A stretch of DNA of 64,000 bases from positions 868,001 through 932,000 of the forward strand of contig NZ_VFMR01000001.1 of NCBI RefSeq assembly GCF_006715145.1. The letters run 5' to 3'. The notes under the pieces are model-generated. The model was not told where the DNA came from. It worked only from the letters and a program-made list of their open reading frames with translations, and searched no databases. The stretch is from Microbacterium sp. SLBN-146. GTDB lineage: Bacteria > Actinomycetota > Actinomycetes > Actinomycetales > Microbacteriaceae. Position numbers and translations under genes: made by a program. Of this stretch, positions 47,412 to 56,481 are shown one piece after another; position 1 is the first letter of the stretch; every line of letters starts with the position of its first letter.

Positions 47412-48737
47412 TCAGTCCGCGGCATCGAGCCGCTCGATCCGCGCCACGAGACCCGCGCGCTTCGGCGAGCGCGGCGGCAGCATCGAGAGACACAGCCGCA
47501 GCAGGTCGATGTCGTCGGACGCGGCGTCCGTCTCGGCGAACGCCAGCAGGACGTCGACGGATGCCTCGGCCATGAGCGCCTCGCGAAGGCCCGTGCGCAC
47601 GGTGTCGCGGAACTCCTCGACGCCCGGCGCGGTCGAGTCGGGGAGGACCTCCCCGCGGTAGGCGGCGAGCGCGACGCGGTGGGCGCCCCGGTCGAGGAGC
47701 GACAGCACGTGGTGCGCGTCGGTCTCGAGCGCGGCGGTGAGGCGGTAGGGGCGGGATGCCGGTACGAGCTGCGGCGCGGACTTCTCGAGGACCCTGCGGA
47801 GTCGCACGAGTTCGGGTCGCAGGGTGTCGACGGCCGCGGCATCCCCGTAGACGAGCTCGCCCAGGCGCTCTGCCGACAGACCCTGGCGGTGCACGGCGAG
47901 CATGAGGAGGATCTCGGCGTGCCGCGTGCCGAGCTCTGTCACCGTCTCGACCTCGGTGCCCGCGAGCTCGAGGAGAGCGCGGTCACGACCGAGGACGCGG
48001 AGCGTCGCGCGCGCGGACTCGACACGACGAGGGGTCCGCCGGCGCGGCGGCGTGCTGGCCCGTGCACGCAGCCGGGACACGAGCAGCTCCCCTTCGATCG
48101 CGCGTGCCGTCGCGTCGACGAGCAGCTGCGCCTGGGGCGTCACGGCCTCCGCGCCTCCCGTGACGTCGATGACTCCGAGGAGCCGGCGCGTTTCGGGGTC
48201 GTGGACGGGCGCCGCCGTGCAGGACCACGGCTGCACGAGCCGATTGAAGTGCTCCGCGCCCCGGATCTGCACCGAACGGCCCACGGCGATCGCCGTCCCC
48301 GGGGCCGACGTGCCGATGGCCTCCTCCGACCAGTTCGTTCCGGGGACGAAACCCATGTCGCCGGTCAGGTTCCGGATGCCGCGGTCTCCCTCTACCCAGA
48401 GCAGTCGGCCCGCGGCATCCCCCACCGCCACGACGACACCGGAGTCATCGGCGCCGCCGGGGAGGAGGAGCGTCCGGATCATCTCGATCGTGCTCGCGAG
48501 GGGATGCTCACGGCGGTAGGCGTCGAGCGCGTCGTCGCCGAGCTCGAGCGGCGGAAGCCCTTCGGCACCGACGAGCGAGGCGAGCGATCGGCGCCACGAC
48601 TCGCGGACGAGGGCCCGGACGTCGAGCAGCCGGTGGTCGCTCGCATTGCCCGCGAGCAGCTCGTCGTGCGCGCGCTCGATCAGCAGGCGCGAGTCCTCGG
48701 GCGAGGCGTCGCGTCGCACAGACCAGGACGACGGCAT
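47412..48737 (-). CDS. AcoR-like GAF-domain regulator lacking the AAA+ module
   Basis: The 441-residue protein has an N-terminal segment like AcoR-type activators ([34 protein letters not shown]). A GAF domain (about 85-230: [40 protein letters not shown]) follows. Instead of the sigma-54 ATPase and Fis-type helix-turn-helix, the C-terminal 190 residues look like a winged-helix/helical regulatory domain ([20 protein letters not shown]). Actinobacteria lack sigma-54, which explains the swap. It probably senses an aldehyde or acetoin-like ligand and controls the aldehyde dehydrogenase 173 bp downstream. GGAG ribosome binding site. Confidence 0.8.
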   Translation of the reverse strand: MPSSWSVRRDASPEDSRLLIERAHDELLAGNASDHRLLDVRALVRESWRRSLASLVGAEGLPPLELGDDALDAYRREHPLASTIEMIRTLLLPGGADDSGVVVAVGDAAGRLLWVEGDRGIRNLTGDMGFVPGTNWSEEAIGTSAPGTAIAVGRSVQIRGAEHFNRLVQPWSCTAAPVHDPETRRLLGVIDVTGGAEAVTPQAQLLVDATARAIEGELLVSRLRARASTPPRRRTPRRVESARATLRVLGRDRALLELAGTEVETVTELGTRHAEILLMLAVHRQGLSAERLGELVYGDAAAVDTLRPELVRLRRVLEKSAPQLVPASRPYRLTAALETDAHHVLSLLDRGAHRVALAAYRGEVLPDSTAPGVEEFRDTVRTGLREALMAEASVDVLLAFAETDAASDDIDLLRLCLSMLPPRSPKRAGLVARIERLDAAD

Positions 48738-48796
48738 GCTGCTCCGATCGACATCGAGGAGCCTGCGACCAGTGTAGGTCCGCCCCTCCTCTTTTC

Positions 48797-48879
48797 GTCG
48801 AGACTCCGGGTTGTCGCCGACCCACCCCGTTACGTGCGCGCAACAACGGGGTCTCTGGGCGACAACCCGGAGTCTCGAC
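48797..48879. repeat. 83-bp hairpin element with 22-bp perfect arms
   Basis: The 22-base arms at 48797-48818 and 48858-48879 are exact reverse complements (starting GTCGAGACTCCGGG). Inside them ACCCCGTT (48824-48831) pairs with AACGGGGT (48845-48852), so almost the whole element folds into one stem. It sits between the terminator of the M14 peptidase and the GAF regulator start. Looks like a mobile REP/MITE-type repeat; no transposase or target duplication is visible. Confidence 0.82.
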
Positions 48880-48887
48880 AGAAATGA

Positions 48888-48920
48888 AGAGGGGCCCGAG
48901 CCAGCGGCCCGGACCCCTCT
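48888..48920 (-). terminator. Terminator hairpin of the M14 peptidase gene
   Basis: AGAGGGGCCCG and CGGACCCCTCT form a stem with one internal mismatch, starting 12 bp after the peptidase stop codon. It lies directly beside the 83-bp palindromic element, so either could stop transcription before the GAF regulator gene region. Confidence 0.7.
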
Positions 48921-48932
48921 GCGACCAGAAGG

Positions 48933-51900
48933 TCAGTTCAGTGTGAACGTGTAGGTCTGGGTGTTGCCCGCGACGTCGTAGACGACGAGGGTGTTCAGGC
49001 CCTGCACGGCACCGAACGTCGGCGGCTTGATGAAGTTGACATCGGACCACTGGTTGTTCGACAGGTCCTTGACCTTGCCGTTCAGCGTCACCTTGTCGAT
49101 CTTCTGCGCGTCGTACAGCTTGAACGAGATCATGTCGTACGACTCACCCGTCTTCACCGTGAACGACGACCCGTCCTTGACCGTCGCGGAGGGCTTGGTC
49201 GCATCGATCGAGAACGCGAACGTTCCCGTCTGCGCGACGTTGCCCGCGAGGTCCGACGCGTTGTACTTCACCGTGTACGCACCGTCGGGCAGAGTCACGG
49301 ATGCCGTGTGCGTCGCCGCCTTGGCTCCGTTCGCCGCCGTCTGGGTCGACTTGACCAGCTTTCCGTCCTTGTAGATGTTCGCGACGACGCGGTTGAGGCC
49401 GCGGTCGTCGGTGGCATCGACCTGGATGTTCAGGACCGGGAAGGGACCAGCCGTCGTCGGCGCCACGAGCGTCGCGACCGGCTTGATCTTGTCGGCCGGG
49501 ACGGGCACGGGCGTTCCCTCGAGGGCACCCCAGTGGATCGCGCGGGCGATGTCGCTGAATGCGCCGACCGGGTGGTTGCGGTACGTCGGCGTCGAGCCGA
49601 AGACGAAGGCCTTCGACCCGGTCGGTCCGACCGCCGAGAACGCGGACGGCTTGCCCGCGGCATCGGCCTGCGAACGACCCGCCGACGCAGCCCAGTGGCC
49701 CGAAACGAACGGGTCCGACGCGGCGTAGGACTGCTCGACGACCGCGTTGGGTCCGAGGTTCGAGAACCACGAGAACGGCGATCCGAAGACGGTGTCCTGC
49801 GGGTAGTCGCCCAGGACGCCGTCCGCGGGCGTGTCGACCCGGCTGATGCCGTTCGATCCGCTCGTGCCCGACGTCGTCGAGGCGGTCGTGATGCCGAAGC
49901 CGTTCACGAACGTCGCGGCGGCGGAGCCGACACCCACGACGGGCTTGCCCGTTGCGAGGTAGGCCTCGACCGCGGCCCGACCGGCAGCCTGCGCCGCCGA
50001 GAAGGTGAGGTTTCCGCCCACGTACAGGACATCCACCGTCGACAGGTCGACGGCGCCCGACGTGATCGTCGCGCTCGTGACGGGCTGCAGGTCACGGAAG
50101 CCCATCTTGGTGAGGGCGTCCACGACGTCGGCCGAGCCGACGTAGCCGACCTTGACTGGCTTGAGCGCCGTCGATTCCTCGTAGGCGAGCGCGAGACCGT
50201 CGGTCGCGACGAAGTCGACGCCGTAGATGTCGGCGACGGCCGTCGCGGCGGCGTACGTCGCGGCATCCGGTCCGAGGATGATCGTTCCGTCAGCGAGCTG
50301 CGACAGCGCGACGCCCTCACCGAGCAGTTCGTTGACCGCCTGGTAATCGGCGAGACCGCGCGGCTCGAAGGACAGGTACGTTCCCGCCGCGGGGATGGAC
50401 CCCGTGAGCGACGCATCCGTGACCGTCTCGAGAGCGGTCGTGGGAGCGGCATCCGTCGTCGAACCGATCGAGACCACGTCGGCACCCCACAGGAGCGCGA
50501 GGCTCCACGCGGAGATGTCGTACATGTCGGGCACGCGCTCGGAGATGTCGCTTCCCTCATCGAGAAGGACGTTGGCGAGGCCGCGCAGCGGCTGGTGCAT
50601 GTCGACGTAGTACGACCCGGCGGGGTACGTCACGTCGCCCACCGTGAACGGAGCCGTGGTCTTGTCGACCTCGATGTCGTTCACGAGGAGCGCCTGCACG
50701 AGCGTTTCGGCGTCAGACGTCGAGCGCTGCGTGTCGTCGGCCGGGATGACGTAGGCACGCGGGTACTCCGCGTTGTAGACGTCGGCCTCGTTCCAGATCT
50801 CGACCCATTCGGTCGGGACGCCGGGTGCGAGGTCTTCTGCGGAGATGTCGGCGGGGATGACGACGCTCGGCTCACCGGCGAGACCGCGACGGAAGATCTC
50901 GATCTGGTTCTCGAGAAGCGCACCGCGGTGCTCCTGGACGTAGTCCGACACCGTGTCGATGACGATCTCGGCGACCTCGATGTTGATCTTCGCGCGAGCC
51001 GGCTGGTCACCGCTGCGGCCGAGGGGCAGCTCGACGGTGTTGGTGACGGCGCCCTGGTACGCGACGTACTGCGGAGCGAAGATCGGGGGCCAGTCATCCC
51101 AGCCCGCACGGATGTCGCGGTAGGGGATCTTGATGAAGCCTGTGTTGGTCGTCGTCGTGGCGCCGGTCTCGCGGTTGAGGTACGTGTTTCCGGGGATGTT
51201 CGCGGCGACGACGTTCTTCTCGATCTCGAGGGCTGTCGCGTAGGCGTGCGGCACGAACAGGTCGTACTCGTAGTTCTCACCGTGCGGGGGACCACAGGGC
51301 TCGACCTGGAGCACGTTGGTGTATCCGTGCAGGTCGATGAAGTAGGTCGGCTGCAGGACGCTCGCGAGGTCGCGCACGATCATGGCCTCGGCCGTCGCAC
51401 CCGTGATGAGGTCGCGGTTCGGGTCGTAGCCGTTGACCGTTCCGCGCTGGCCGAGAGCACGACCGTCGGGGTTGTTGGTGACGGTGAAGTAGAGGCGGTT
51501 GTCGGACAGGAGCTCGCCGATGGCGGGGTCGGTGCTCGTCGCGAGATCCTCGATGTAGTTGAGGGTCGCGTCGGTGCCCTCCCACTCGTTGCCGTGGATG
51601 TTGCCGTTGTACCAGATCGGCACCTTGTAGCCGGCCTGGAGAGCCTCATCGGATGCCGCGGCAGCCGGCTCGTACTTGACCTTGTTGCGCCACGCCGTCT
51701 GCTGCGCGACCTCGGCGGCCGTCTCGGGCTCGGTCACGGTCACGAGGTAGATGTCACGGCCCTGGAAGGACTTTCCGACGACCTGCGCGGAAACGCGGTC
51801 GCTCTCGTCCATCAGGTCGTTGATGAAGGGGGCGATCTCGTCGTACGGCATGACGCCACGGGCGATCGATGCGTCGGTGGGCAGATCGGGGAAGACCGTC

Positions 51901-52067
51901 AGCTCGGGCTGCGTCGGGTACTGCGTCGGCATCTGGATGTACGGCGATGCGGGCCGCACGATGTCGAGGGCGGGCGGTTCGACGGCGGCGGTGGCGGGCG
52001 TCGCCACGAGTGCCGTCGTCAGGACCACGGCGCACGCGCCGAGTCCTGCGATTGTGCGTCTGAGCAC
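48933..52067 (-). CDS. Large secreted M14 zinc carboxypeptidase
   Basis: The 1044-residue exported peptidase starts at GTG 52067 (GGAG ribosome binding site) with signal peptide RRTIAGLGACAVVLTTALVA and ATPATAA cleavage. The M14 domain (about 70-450) has the zinc motif WYNGNIHGNEWEGTDATL (His, Glu), NNPDGRALG, YFIDLHGYTNVL for the third ligand and NTVELPLGRS near the catalytic end. The middle (about 500-850) resembles a glutamine-amidotransferase-like/PA-type insert. The C-terminus has two Ig-like repeats (VATLVAPTTAGPFPVLNIQV, ATVKDGSSFTVKTGESY). Likely degrades external protein; no wall anchor is seen, so it is released. Confidence 0.9.
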   Translation of the reverse strand: MLRRTIAGLGACAVVLTTALVATPATAAVEPPALDIVRPASPYIQMPTQYPTQPELTVFPDLPTDASIARGVMPYDEIAPFINDLMDESDRVSAQVVGKSFQGRDIYLVTVTEPETAAEVAQQTAWRNKVKYEPAAAASDEALQAGYKVPIWYNGNIHGNEWEGTDATLNYIEDLATSTDPAIGELLSDNRLYFTVTNNPDGRALGQRGTVNGYDPNRDLITGATAEAMIVRDLASVLQPTYFIDLHGYTNVLQVEPCGPPHGENYEYDLFVPHAYATALEIEKNVVAANIPGNTYLNRETGATTTTNTGFIKIPYRDIRAGWDDWPPIFAPQYVAYQGAVTNTVELPLGRSGDQPARAKINIEVAEIVIDTVSDYVQEHRGALLENQIEIFRRGLAGEPSVVIPADISAEDLAPGVPTEWVEIWNEADVYNAEYPRAYVIPADDTQRSTSDAETLVQALLVNDIEVDKTTAPFTVGDVTYPAGSYYVDMHQPLRGLANVLLDEGSDISERVPDMYDISAWSLALLWGADVVSIGSTTDAAPTTALETVTDASLTGSIPAAGTYLSFEPRGLADYQAVNELLGEGVALSQLADGTIILGPDAATYAAATAVADIYGVDFVATDGLALAYEESTALKPVKVGYVGSADVVDALTKMGFRDLQPVTSATITSGAVDLSTVDVLYVGGNLTFSAAQAAGRAAVEAYLATGKPVVGVGSAAATFVNGFGITTASTTSGTSGSNGISRVDTPADGVLGDYPQDTVFGSPFSWFSNLGPNAVVEQSYAASDPFVSGHWAASAGRSQADAAGKPSAFSAVGPTGSKAFVFGSTPTYRNHPVGAFSDIARAIHWGALEGTPVPVPADKIKPVATLVAPTTAGPFPVLNIQVDATDDRGLNRVVANIYKDGKLVKSTQTAANGAKAATHTASVTLPDGAYTVKYNASDLAGNVAQTGTFAFSIDATKPSATVKDGSSFTVKTGESYDMISFKLYDAQKIDKVTLNGKVKDLSNNQWSDVNFIKPPTFGAVQGLNTLVVYDVAGNTQTYTFTLN

Positions 52068-52298
52068 GGGAACTCCGTTCGGGGGGATCGGACGGCGCGA
52101 TGGAGCACGGGTGTGTCGCCGCGACGTGTGCCGGCGAGGATCATTCCTCACCGGCATCCGGGTTCGGATTTCTCGCCACAGTATCGAAGGGCGTGTTACG
52201 AGGACCAGCCCCAAAATTACGAACAGATGACGCGGCGACGGGGCAGAGTGCCCGACATCGATTTCATCCCGTGTGCATCATGCGCGTCGAAGCGGCGG

Positions 52299-52634
52299 TC
52301 AGGTCGCGGGCTCGAGGTTCTCCGATGCCCATGCGCCCAGCTGGTCGAGGATGGGGAGGAGCCTCTCGCCCGCTTCGGAAAGACGGTACGACACGCCGAC
52401 GGGCGGCCCCGGCTCGACCGAACGCACGACGATGCCCGCGTGGGCGAGTTCGGCAAGGCGATCCGACAGCACGGCGTCGCTGATGCCGGGAACGGCCCGA
52501 CGCAGACCCACGAATGTCGCCGCCGCCGTGCCGAGGGCCGACACGATCATGCCGTTCCAGCGCTTGCCGAGTACCGAGAACGCGAGCGTCACCGCAGCGT
52601 CGCACGCGCTGCGCTGCTCGTCGATGTCGGCCAC
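52299..52634 (-). CDS. HxlR-family redox-type regulator
   Basis: The 111-residue winged-helix protein of the HxlR/MarR-like family has ACDAAVTLAFSVLGKRWNGM with the conserved N-terminal cysteine (about residue 11), VLSDRLAELAHAGIVVRSVE and GVSYRLSEAGERLLPILDQL. HxlR proteins such as HypR and YodB sense electrophiles through this cysteine and control nearby reductases. Divergent from the azoreductase-type gene, which is the usual target. A GTG start is used because it leads directly into the family N-terminus; SD is poor. Confidence 0.85.
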   Translation of the reverse strand: MADIDEQRSACDAAVTLAFSVLGKRWNGMIVSALGTAAATFVGLRRAVPGISDAVLSDRLAELAHAGIVVRSVEPGPPVGVSYRLSEAGERLLPILDQLGAWASENLEPAT

Positions 52635-52666
52635 CGCTCCATCGTACCCGTGCTACTCTCACCAGA

Positions 52667-52689
52667 GCCGCTTTGCTTTTCATAGCGAC
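52667..52689. promoter_or_regulatory. Imperfect dyad between hxlR and the azoreductase gene
   Basis: GCCGCTTTG and CATAGCGAC form a 7-of-9 inverted repeat around a 5-base centre. It lies 33 bp from the HxlR start and 24 bp from the azoreductase start, as expected for a divergent redox-controlled promoter pair. Confidence 0.5.
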
Positions 52690-52712
52690 TCTTCTTTCAC
52701 GATCGGAGCGTC

Positions 52713-53363
52713 ATGTCCCTCTTCCGTCTCGATGCCAGCATCCTCCCCGCGACGTCCGCCAGCCGGTCGCTCGCCGACCTCGTCGAGGCGGAGTGGGTCA
52801 CCGCGCATCCGGCCGCGTCGATCGTGCGACGCGACCTCTCCCTCGAGCCCGTGCCGGCGACAGCGTGGGCCGACGTCGTGACCTCCGGGTTCGTCGAGGA
52901 TGCCGACCGCACCGAACGGCAGCGCGCCGCGCGCACCCTCGCGACGACGATCGCCGAGGAACTCGTGTCCGCCGAGGCGCTCTTGTTCGCCGTACCCCTC
53001 TATAACTACGGCGTCTCGCAGCACTTCAAGACCTGGTTCGATCTCGCCTACACAGACCCGCGCATCGATCCGCAGGGAACGGCGCTGCGTGGAAAGCCCG
53101 CGACGCTCGTCACGGTCCTCGGGGGCAACTACGCTCCTGGCACGCCGAAGGAAGGCTGGGACCACTCCACCGCGTGGCTCCGCCGTGTGCTCGCCGATGT
53201 CTGGGGACTCGATCTGCGCGTCGTCGAACGGCCGTTCACCCTCGTGGGCGTCAATCCCGCGCTGGATTCGTTCGCCGACGCGGCCTCGGTGCTCAAGCAG
53301 GGCGCCGAGGCGGACGCGCGCCGCTACGGACAGGAGATCGCGGCGCTGCGCCGCTCCGCCTGA
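52713..53363 (+). CDS. FMN-dependent NADH:quinone/azo oxidoreductase (AzoR-like)
   Basis: The 216-residue flavodoxin-fold enzyme has FRLDASILPATSASRSLADL, the flavin loop FAVPLYNYGVSQHFKTWFDL and a VTVLGGNYAPGTPKEGWDH segment. It matches AcpD/AzoR-type reductases that reduce quinones and azo compounds by two electrons and protect from thiol-reactive electrophiles. The gene is divergent from an HxlR regulator, the typical pairing. GATCGGAGC ribosome binding site. Its stop is 1 bp from the convergent cca stop. Confidence 0.88.
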   Translation: MSLFRLDASILPATSASRSLADLVEAEWVTAHPAASIVRRDLSLEPVPATAWADVVTSGFVEDADRTERQRAARTLATTIAEELVSAEALLFAVPLYNYGVSQHFKTWFDLAYTDPRIDPQGTALRGKPATLVTVLGGNYAPGTPKEGWDHSTAWLRRVLADVWGLDLRVVERPFTLVGVNPALDSFADAASVLKQGAEADARRYGQEIAALRRSA

Positions 53364-53364
53364 C

Positions 53365-54792
53365 TCAGCCGCGCGCCGCCCACCACTCGCGCAGGCGGCG
53401 TTCCGCCTCGTCGGGGCCGAGGATGCCCTCGTCGAGGCGGAGGTCCAGCAGGAACCGATACGCCTCACCGACCACCCTGCCCGGCTTGACGCCCAGAATC
53501 TCCTGGATGCGGTTGCCGTCGATCTCCGGGCGGATCGAGTTGAGCTCCTCTTGCGCCGCGAGCTCGTCGATCCGCCGTTCGATATCGTCGTAGGCCCCCG
53601 CGAGGCGCGCCGCCTTCCGGCGATTGCGGGTCGTCACGTCGGCGCGTGTGAGGATGTGCAGCCGCTCGAGTTCGTCTCCGGCGTCGCGCACATAGCGCCG
53701 CACGGCCGAGTCGGTCCATGCCCCCTCGGCGTACCCGAAGAACCGCAGGTGCTGCTCGATGAGCTGCGTGACGCTCCCGATCGTGTCGGAGTCGAACCGC
53801 AGAGCCTGCAGGCGCTTGCGGGCCAGGCGCGCACCCTTGACGTCGTGGTGGTGGAACGTCACCCCGCCGCCGGGTTCCAGCCGCCGCGTCGCGGGCTTGC
53901 CGATGTCGTGGAGGAGAGCTGCCAATCGCAAGGGCACATCGGGGCCCGAACCGGGATGCCGCGTCTGCTCCAGCTCGATCGCCTGCCGCAGCACCGTGAG
54001 CGAATGCTCGTAGACGTCCTTGTGATGGTGGTGCTCGTCGACTTCGAGCCGCAGCGCGGGCACTTCGGGCAGGAACTCCTCCATGAGACCCGTCTCGACG
54101 AGCAGACGGATGCCACGCAGCGGATCGCGCGTCTGGAGGAGGCGCACGAGCTCCGCCTGGACCCTCTCGGGACTCACGATCGCGAGGGTCGATCGCAGTT
54201 CCGCTATCGCCGTGACCGTCGGCGGGTCGACCTCGAACTCGAGCTGCGACGAGAAGCGTGCGGCCCGCAGCATCCGAAGAGGATCATCGCCGAAGCTGAT
54301 CCGCGGGTCGGCGGGGGTCCGCAGCACGCCGCGGACGAGGTCCTCGACTCCCCCCGTCGGATCGACGAGCGTTCGCGCCGGAACGCGCAGCGCCATCGCA
54401 TTGACGGTGAAATCCCGGCGCACGAGGTCGCCCTCGATCGTGTCGCCGAACTCGACGGTGGGCTTGCGGGTGACGCCGTCGTAGCTGTCGGCCCGGTAAG
54501 TCGTGATCTCGACCTGTTCGCCCGCTACCTTCGCCCCGATCGTGCCGAATGCGCGCCCGATGTCCCAGTGCGCCGTCGAGATCGGCTTCACGATGCGCAG
54601 GATGTCGTCGGGCCGGGCATCGGTCGTGAAGTCGAGGTCGTTCGTCACCCGGCCGAGCAGCGCGTCGCGCACGGGCCCGCCGACGATCGCGAGGTCGAAG
54701 CCCGCATCGGCGAACGCGTGAGCGAGCGTCGCGACGACGGGTGACTCGGCGAGCGCGCCGAGGCGCGCGATGCCCTCGGCCATGTTGAGCAT
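53365..54792 (-). CDS. cca: CCA tRNA nucleotidyltransferase
   Basis: The 475-residue class II enzyme has a head domain with FDLAIVGGPVRDALLGRVTN, the catalytic acidic pair in DLDFTTDARPDD and RRDFTVNAMALR. A neck domain, an HD phosphohydrolase-like domain (LLHDIGKPAT) and a helical C-terminus follow. It adds or repairs the CCA end of tRNAs. Start at 54792 (MLNMAEG) is chosen for length; the second ATG 9 bases downstream is an alternative. Conserved beside murJ/DUF6049 near the actinobacterial chromosome origin. Confidence 0.94.
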   Translation of the reverse strand: MLNMAEGIARLGALAESPVVATLAHAFADAGFDLAIVGGPVRDALLGRVTNDLDFTTDARPDDILRIVKPISTAHWDIGRAFGTIGAKVAGEQVEITTYRADSYDGVTRKPTVEFGDTIEGDLVRRDFTVNAMALRVPARTLVDPTGGVEDLVRGVLRTPADPRISFGDDPLRMLRAARFSSQLEFEVDPPTVTAIAELRSTLAIVSPERVQAELVRLLQTRDPLRGIRLLVETGLMEEFLPEVPALRLEVDEHHHHKDVYEHSLTVLRQAIELEQTRHPGSGPDVPLRLAALLHDIGKPATRRLEPGGGVTFHHHDVKGARLARKRLQALRFDSDTIGSVTQLIEQHLRFFGYAEGAWTDSAVRRYVRDAGDELERLHILTRADVTTRNRRKAARLAGAYDDIERRIDELAAQEELNSIRPEIDGNRIQEILGVKPGRVVGEAYRFLLDLRLDEGILGPDEAERRLREWWAARG

Positions 54793-54850
54793 GACGTCGA
54801 GCCTACCGAGCAGAGCCGGGCGCCCGTGTGCGGGCGGTGGCCCGCCCGGA

Positions 54851-56380
54851 CTATGCGAAACGCAGGAACCCCGTGAAGAGGAGCTCGCGCGCGCGCGGCA
54901 GCAGGTCGTCGCGCAGCGCTCCCGCGTCGACCTCGAGCAGGTGGGCGATCGCGTCGACGAGGACTCCCACCGTGAGATCGCCGTCGCACGCGCCGACGAG
55001 CGCTGCCAGGCCCGGATCGACCGACAGCGAGCGGGCGAGCCCACCCCCCTGCCGGAGTTCGATGACGGTCGGCGCCTCGGCGCCGGGGAGCTGGTGGCGG
55101 GCCTCGGTCACATCGGGTGAGACGAGGAGGACGGATGCCGCGAGCCCTTCGTCGTCCAGCACCTCCAGCCGATCGTGGTCGGCGAGCGCGTGAGCCAGAT
55201 GATCGCCGAGTCCACCTTCGGGGAGCGACTGCGGCATCCGTTCGTATCGCGACAGGGTCGGCCCACCGGACTCGGGCCGCCGGAGAAGGATGTAGCCGAA
55301 GCCGATGGCCGTGACGTCGCGGGAGGCGAAGTCGTCGAGCCACGCGTCGATGAGCGCCGCGAAGCCCGGCGTCCCCGGCAGCGTGCCGCCGTCGCGAACC
55401 CAGAGCTCGGCGTACGCCAGCGGGTCGAGCAGATCGCGCTCGATGACCCACGCATCGAGCGGAACCTCGGATCCGGCCACCCACTCGCGGACGCGGTCGA
55501 GTCCGTCGAGGCCCCCGCGGCTCTCCCAATTGCCGAGCAGTTGGGCGATCCCGCCCGGTGCGAGGTGCCTCCCGACATCCGCCACGACACGCGCGACGAG
55601 ATCGTCGCCCGCGAATCCGCCGTCCCGGTACTCGTAGTGCGGCACGCCCGCGACACGCGGGGTGATGACGAACGGGGGGTTCGACGCGATGCGGTCGAAG
55701 ACTTCACCGCGCACCGGGTCGAAAAGGCTCCCGTGGCGCGTCTCGATCCCGTCGATCCCGTTGAGGAGGGCGTTCAGTTGCGTGAACCGCAGAGCTCGCT
55801 GCGAGACGTCGGTCGCCACCACCCGGCCGACGTCGCGCCGCGCTCGCAGCGCCTGTATTCCGCACCCCGTGCCGATATCCAGGCCGCGGGCTGCGCGAGT
55901 CGGGACCTGGAGCGATGCGAGGGTCAGGGAGGCCCCACCCACCCCGAGCACGTGATCCTCGGGCAGGGGACCGCCGAGCGCGGACTCGTCGAGGTCACTC
56001 GCGATCCACCATTCGCCTTCACCGTGCGCGTCGGCGAAGGACTGGGGCCGCACGAGCGCCTGAGGAACGACGACGTCGTCGCGGCGGACGAGTCCCAGCG
56101 CCTCGAGCCCCTCGGATCCTGTGCGCGGCAGAGCGAGATCGACGGATGCCGCGGACTGCGGCATCCCGAGCACGAGGAGACGCCCGACAACGGCGAGCGG
56201 GTCGTCGCGGCCGTCGAGCGCACGGCGCGCGGGCGAGGGAAGCCCGTGAGCCAGCGCACGGTCGGCCGTGTCACCCCACGCCTCCCGCAGGGCGCGCGAC
56301 GTGAAGTCCGCCGCTCGCAGATCGGCAGCGAGAGACAGGCAGAGGGACGCGTCGGGGCACGGCAGAGGGCGATCGGTCAC
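54851..56380 (-). CDS. Class I SAM-dependent methyltransferase (PrmC-like NPPF motif)
   Basis: The 509-residue protein has a helical N-terminus (about 1-140) and a SAM-binding domain near 165-300. The latter has ARGLDIGTGCGIQALRARRD, VVATDVSQRALRFTQLNAL and the catalytic loop DRIASNPPFVITPRV. A long C-terminal domain (about 350-509) follows. The NPPF loop implies N-methylation of glutamine or a base, as in PrmC/HemK and YfiC. The large extra C-terminal domain is common in actinobacterial members (DUF7782-type), role unknown. GTG 56380 is the likely start, with no SD and probably a nearly leaderless message. Divergent from the DUF6049 gene. Confidence 0.82.
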   Translation of the reverse strand: MTDRPLPCPDASLCLSLAADLRAADFTSRALREAWGDTADRALAHGLPSPARRALDGRDDPLAVVGRLLVLGMPQSAASVDLALPRTGSEGLEALGLVRRDDVVVPQALVRPQSFADAHGEGEWWIASDLDESALGGPLPEDHVLGVGGASLTLASLQVPTRAARGLDIGTGCGIQALRARRDVGRVVATDVSQRALRFTQLNALLNGIDGIETRHGSLFDPVRGEVFDRIASNPPFVITPRVAGVPHYEYRDGGFAGDDLVARVVADVGRHLAPGGIAQLLGNWESRGGLDGLDRVREWVAGSEVPLDAWVIERDLLDPLAYAELWVRDGGTLPGTPGFAALIDAWLDDFASRDVTAIGFGYILLRRPESGGPTLSRYERMPQSLPEGGLGDHLAHALADHDRLEVLDDEGLAASVLLVSPDVTEARHQLPGAEAPTVIELRQGGGLARSLSVDPGLAALVGACDGDLTVGVLVDAIAHLLEVDAGALRDDLLPRARELLFTGFLRFA

Positions 56381-56481
56381 CGCACCATTCAACCGCGGGC
56401 CGTCGGCATGCTCAGAGAGTCGGACCGTAGAATCGCCGACGAGTGCGGTCGCCCATCGCACAGGAGCGAAGAACCAGAACC

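Noticed and set aside
49308..52685. Open frame of over 1100 codons antisense to the M14 peptidase gene
   Set aside because: It is a by-product of high-GC codon bias. It has low-complexity Arg/Val/Asp composition, no recognisable domains and no ribosome binding site, while the opposite strand encodes a complete peptidase with zinc motifs.
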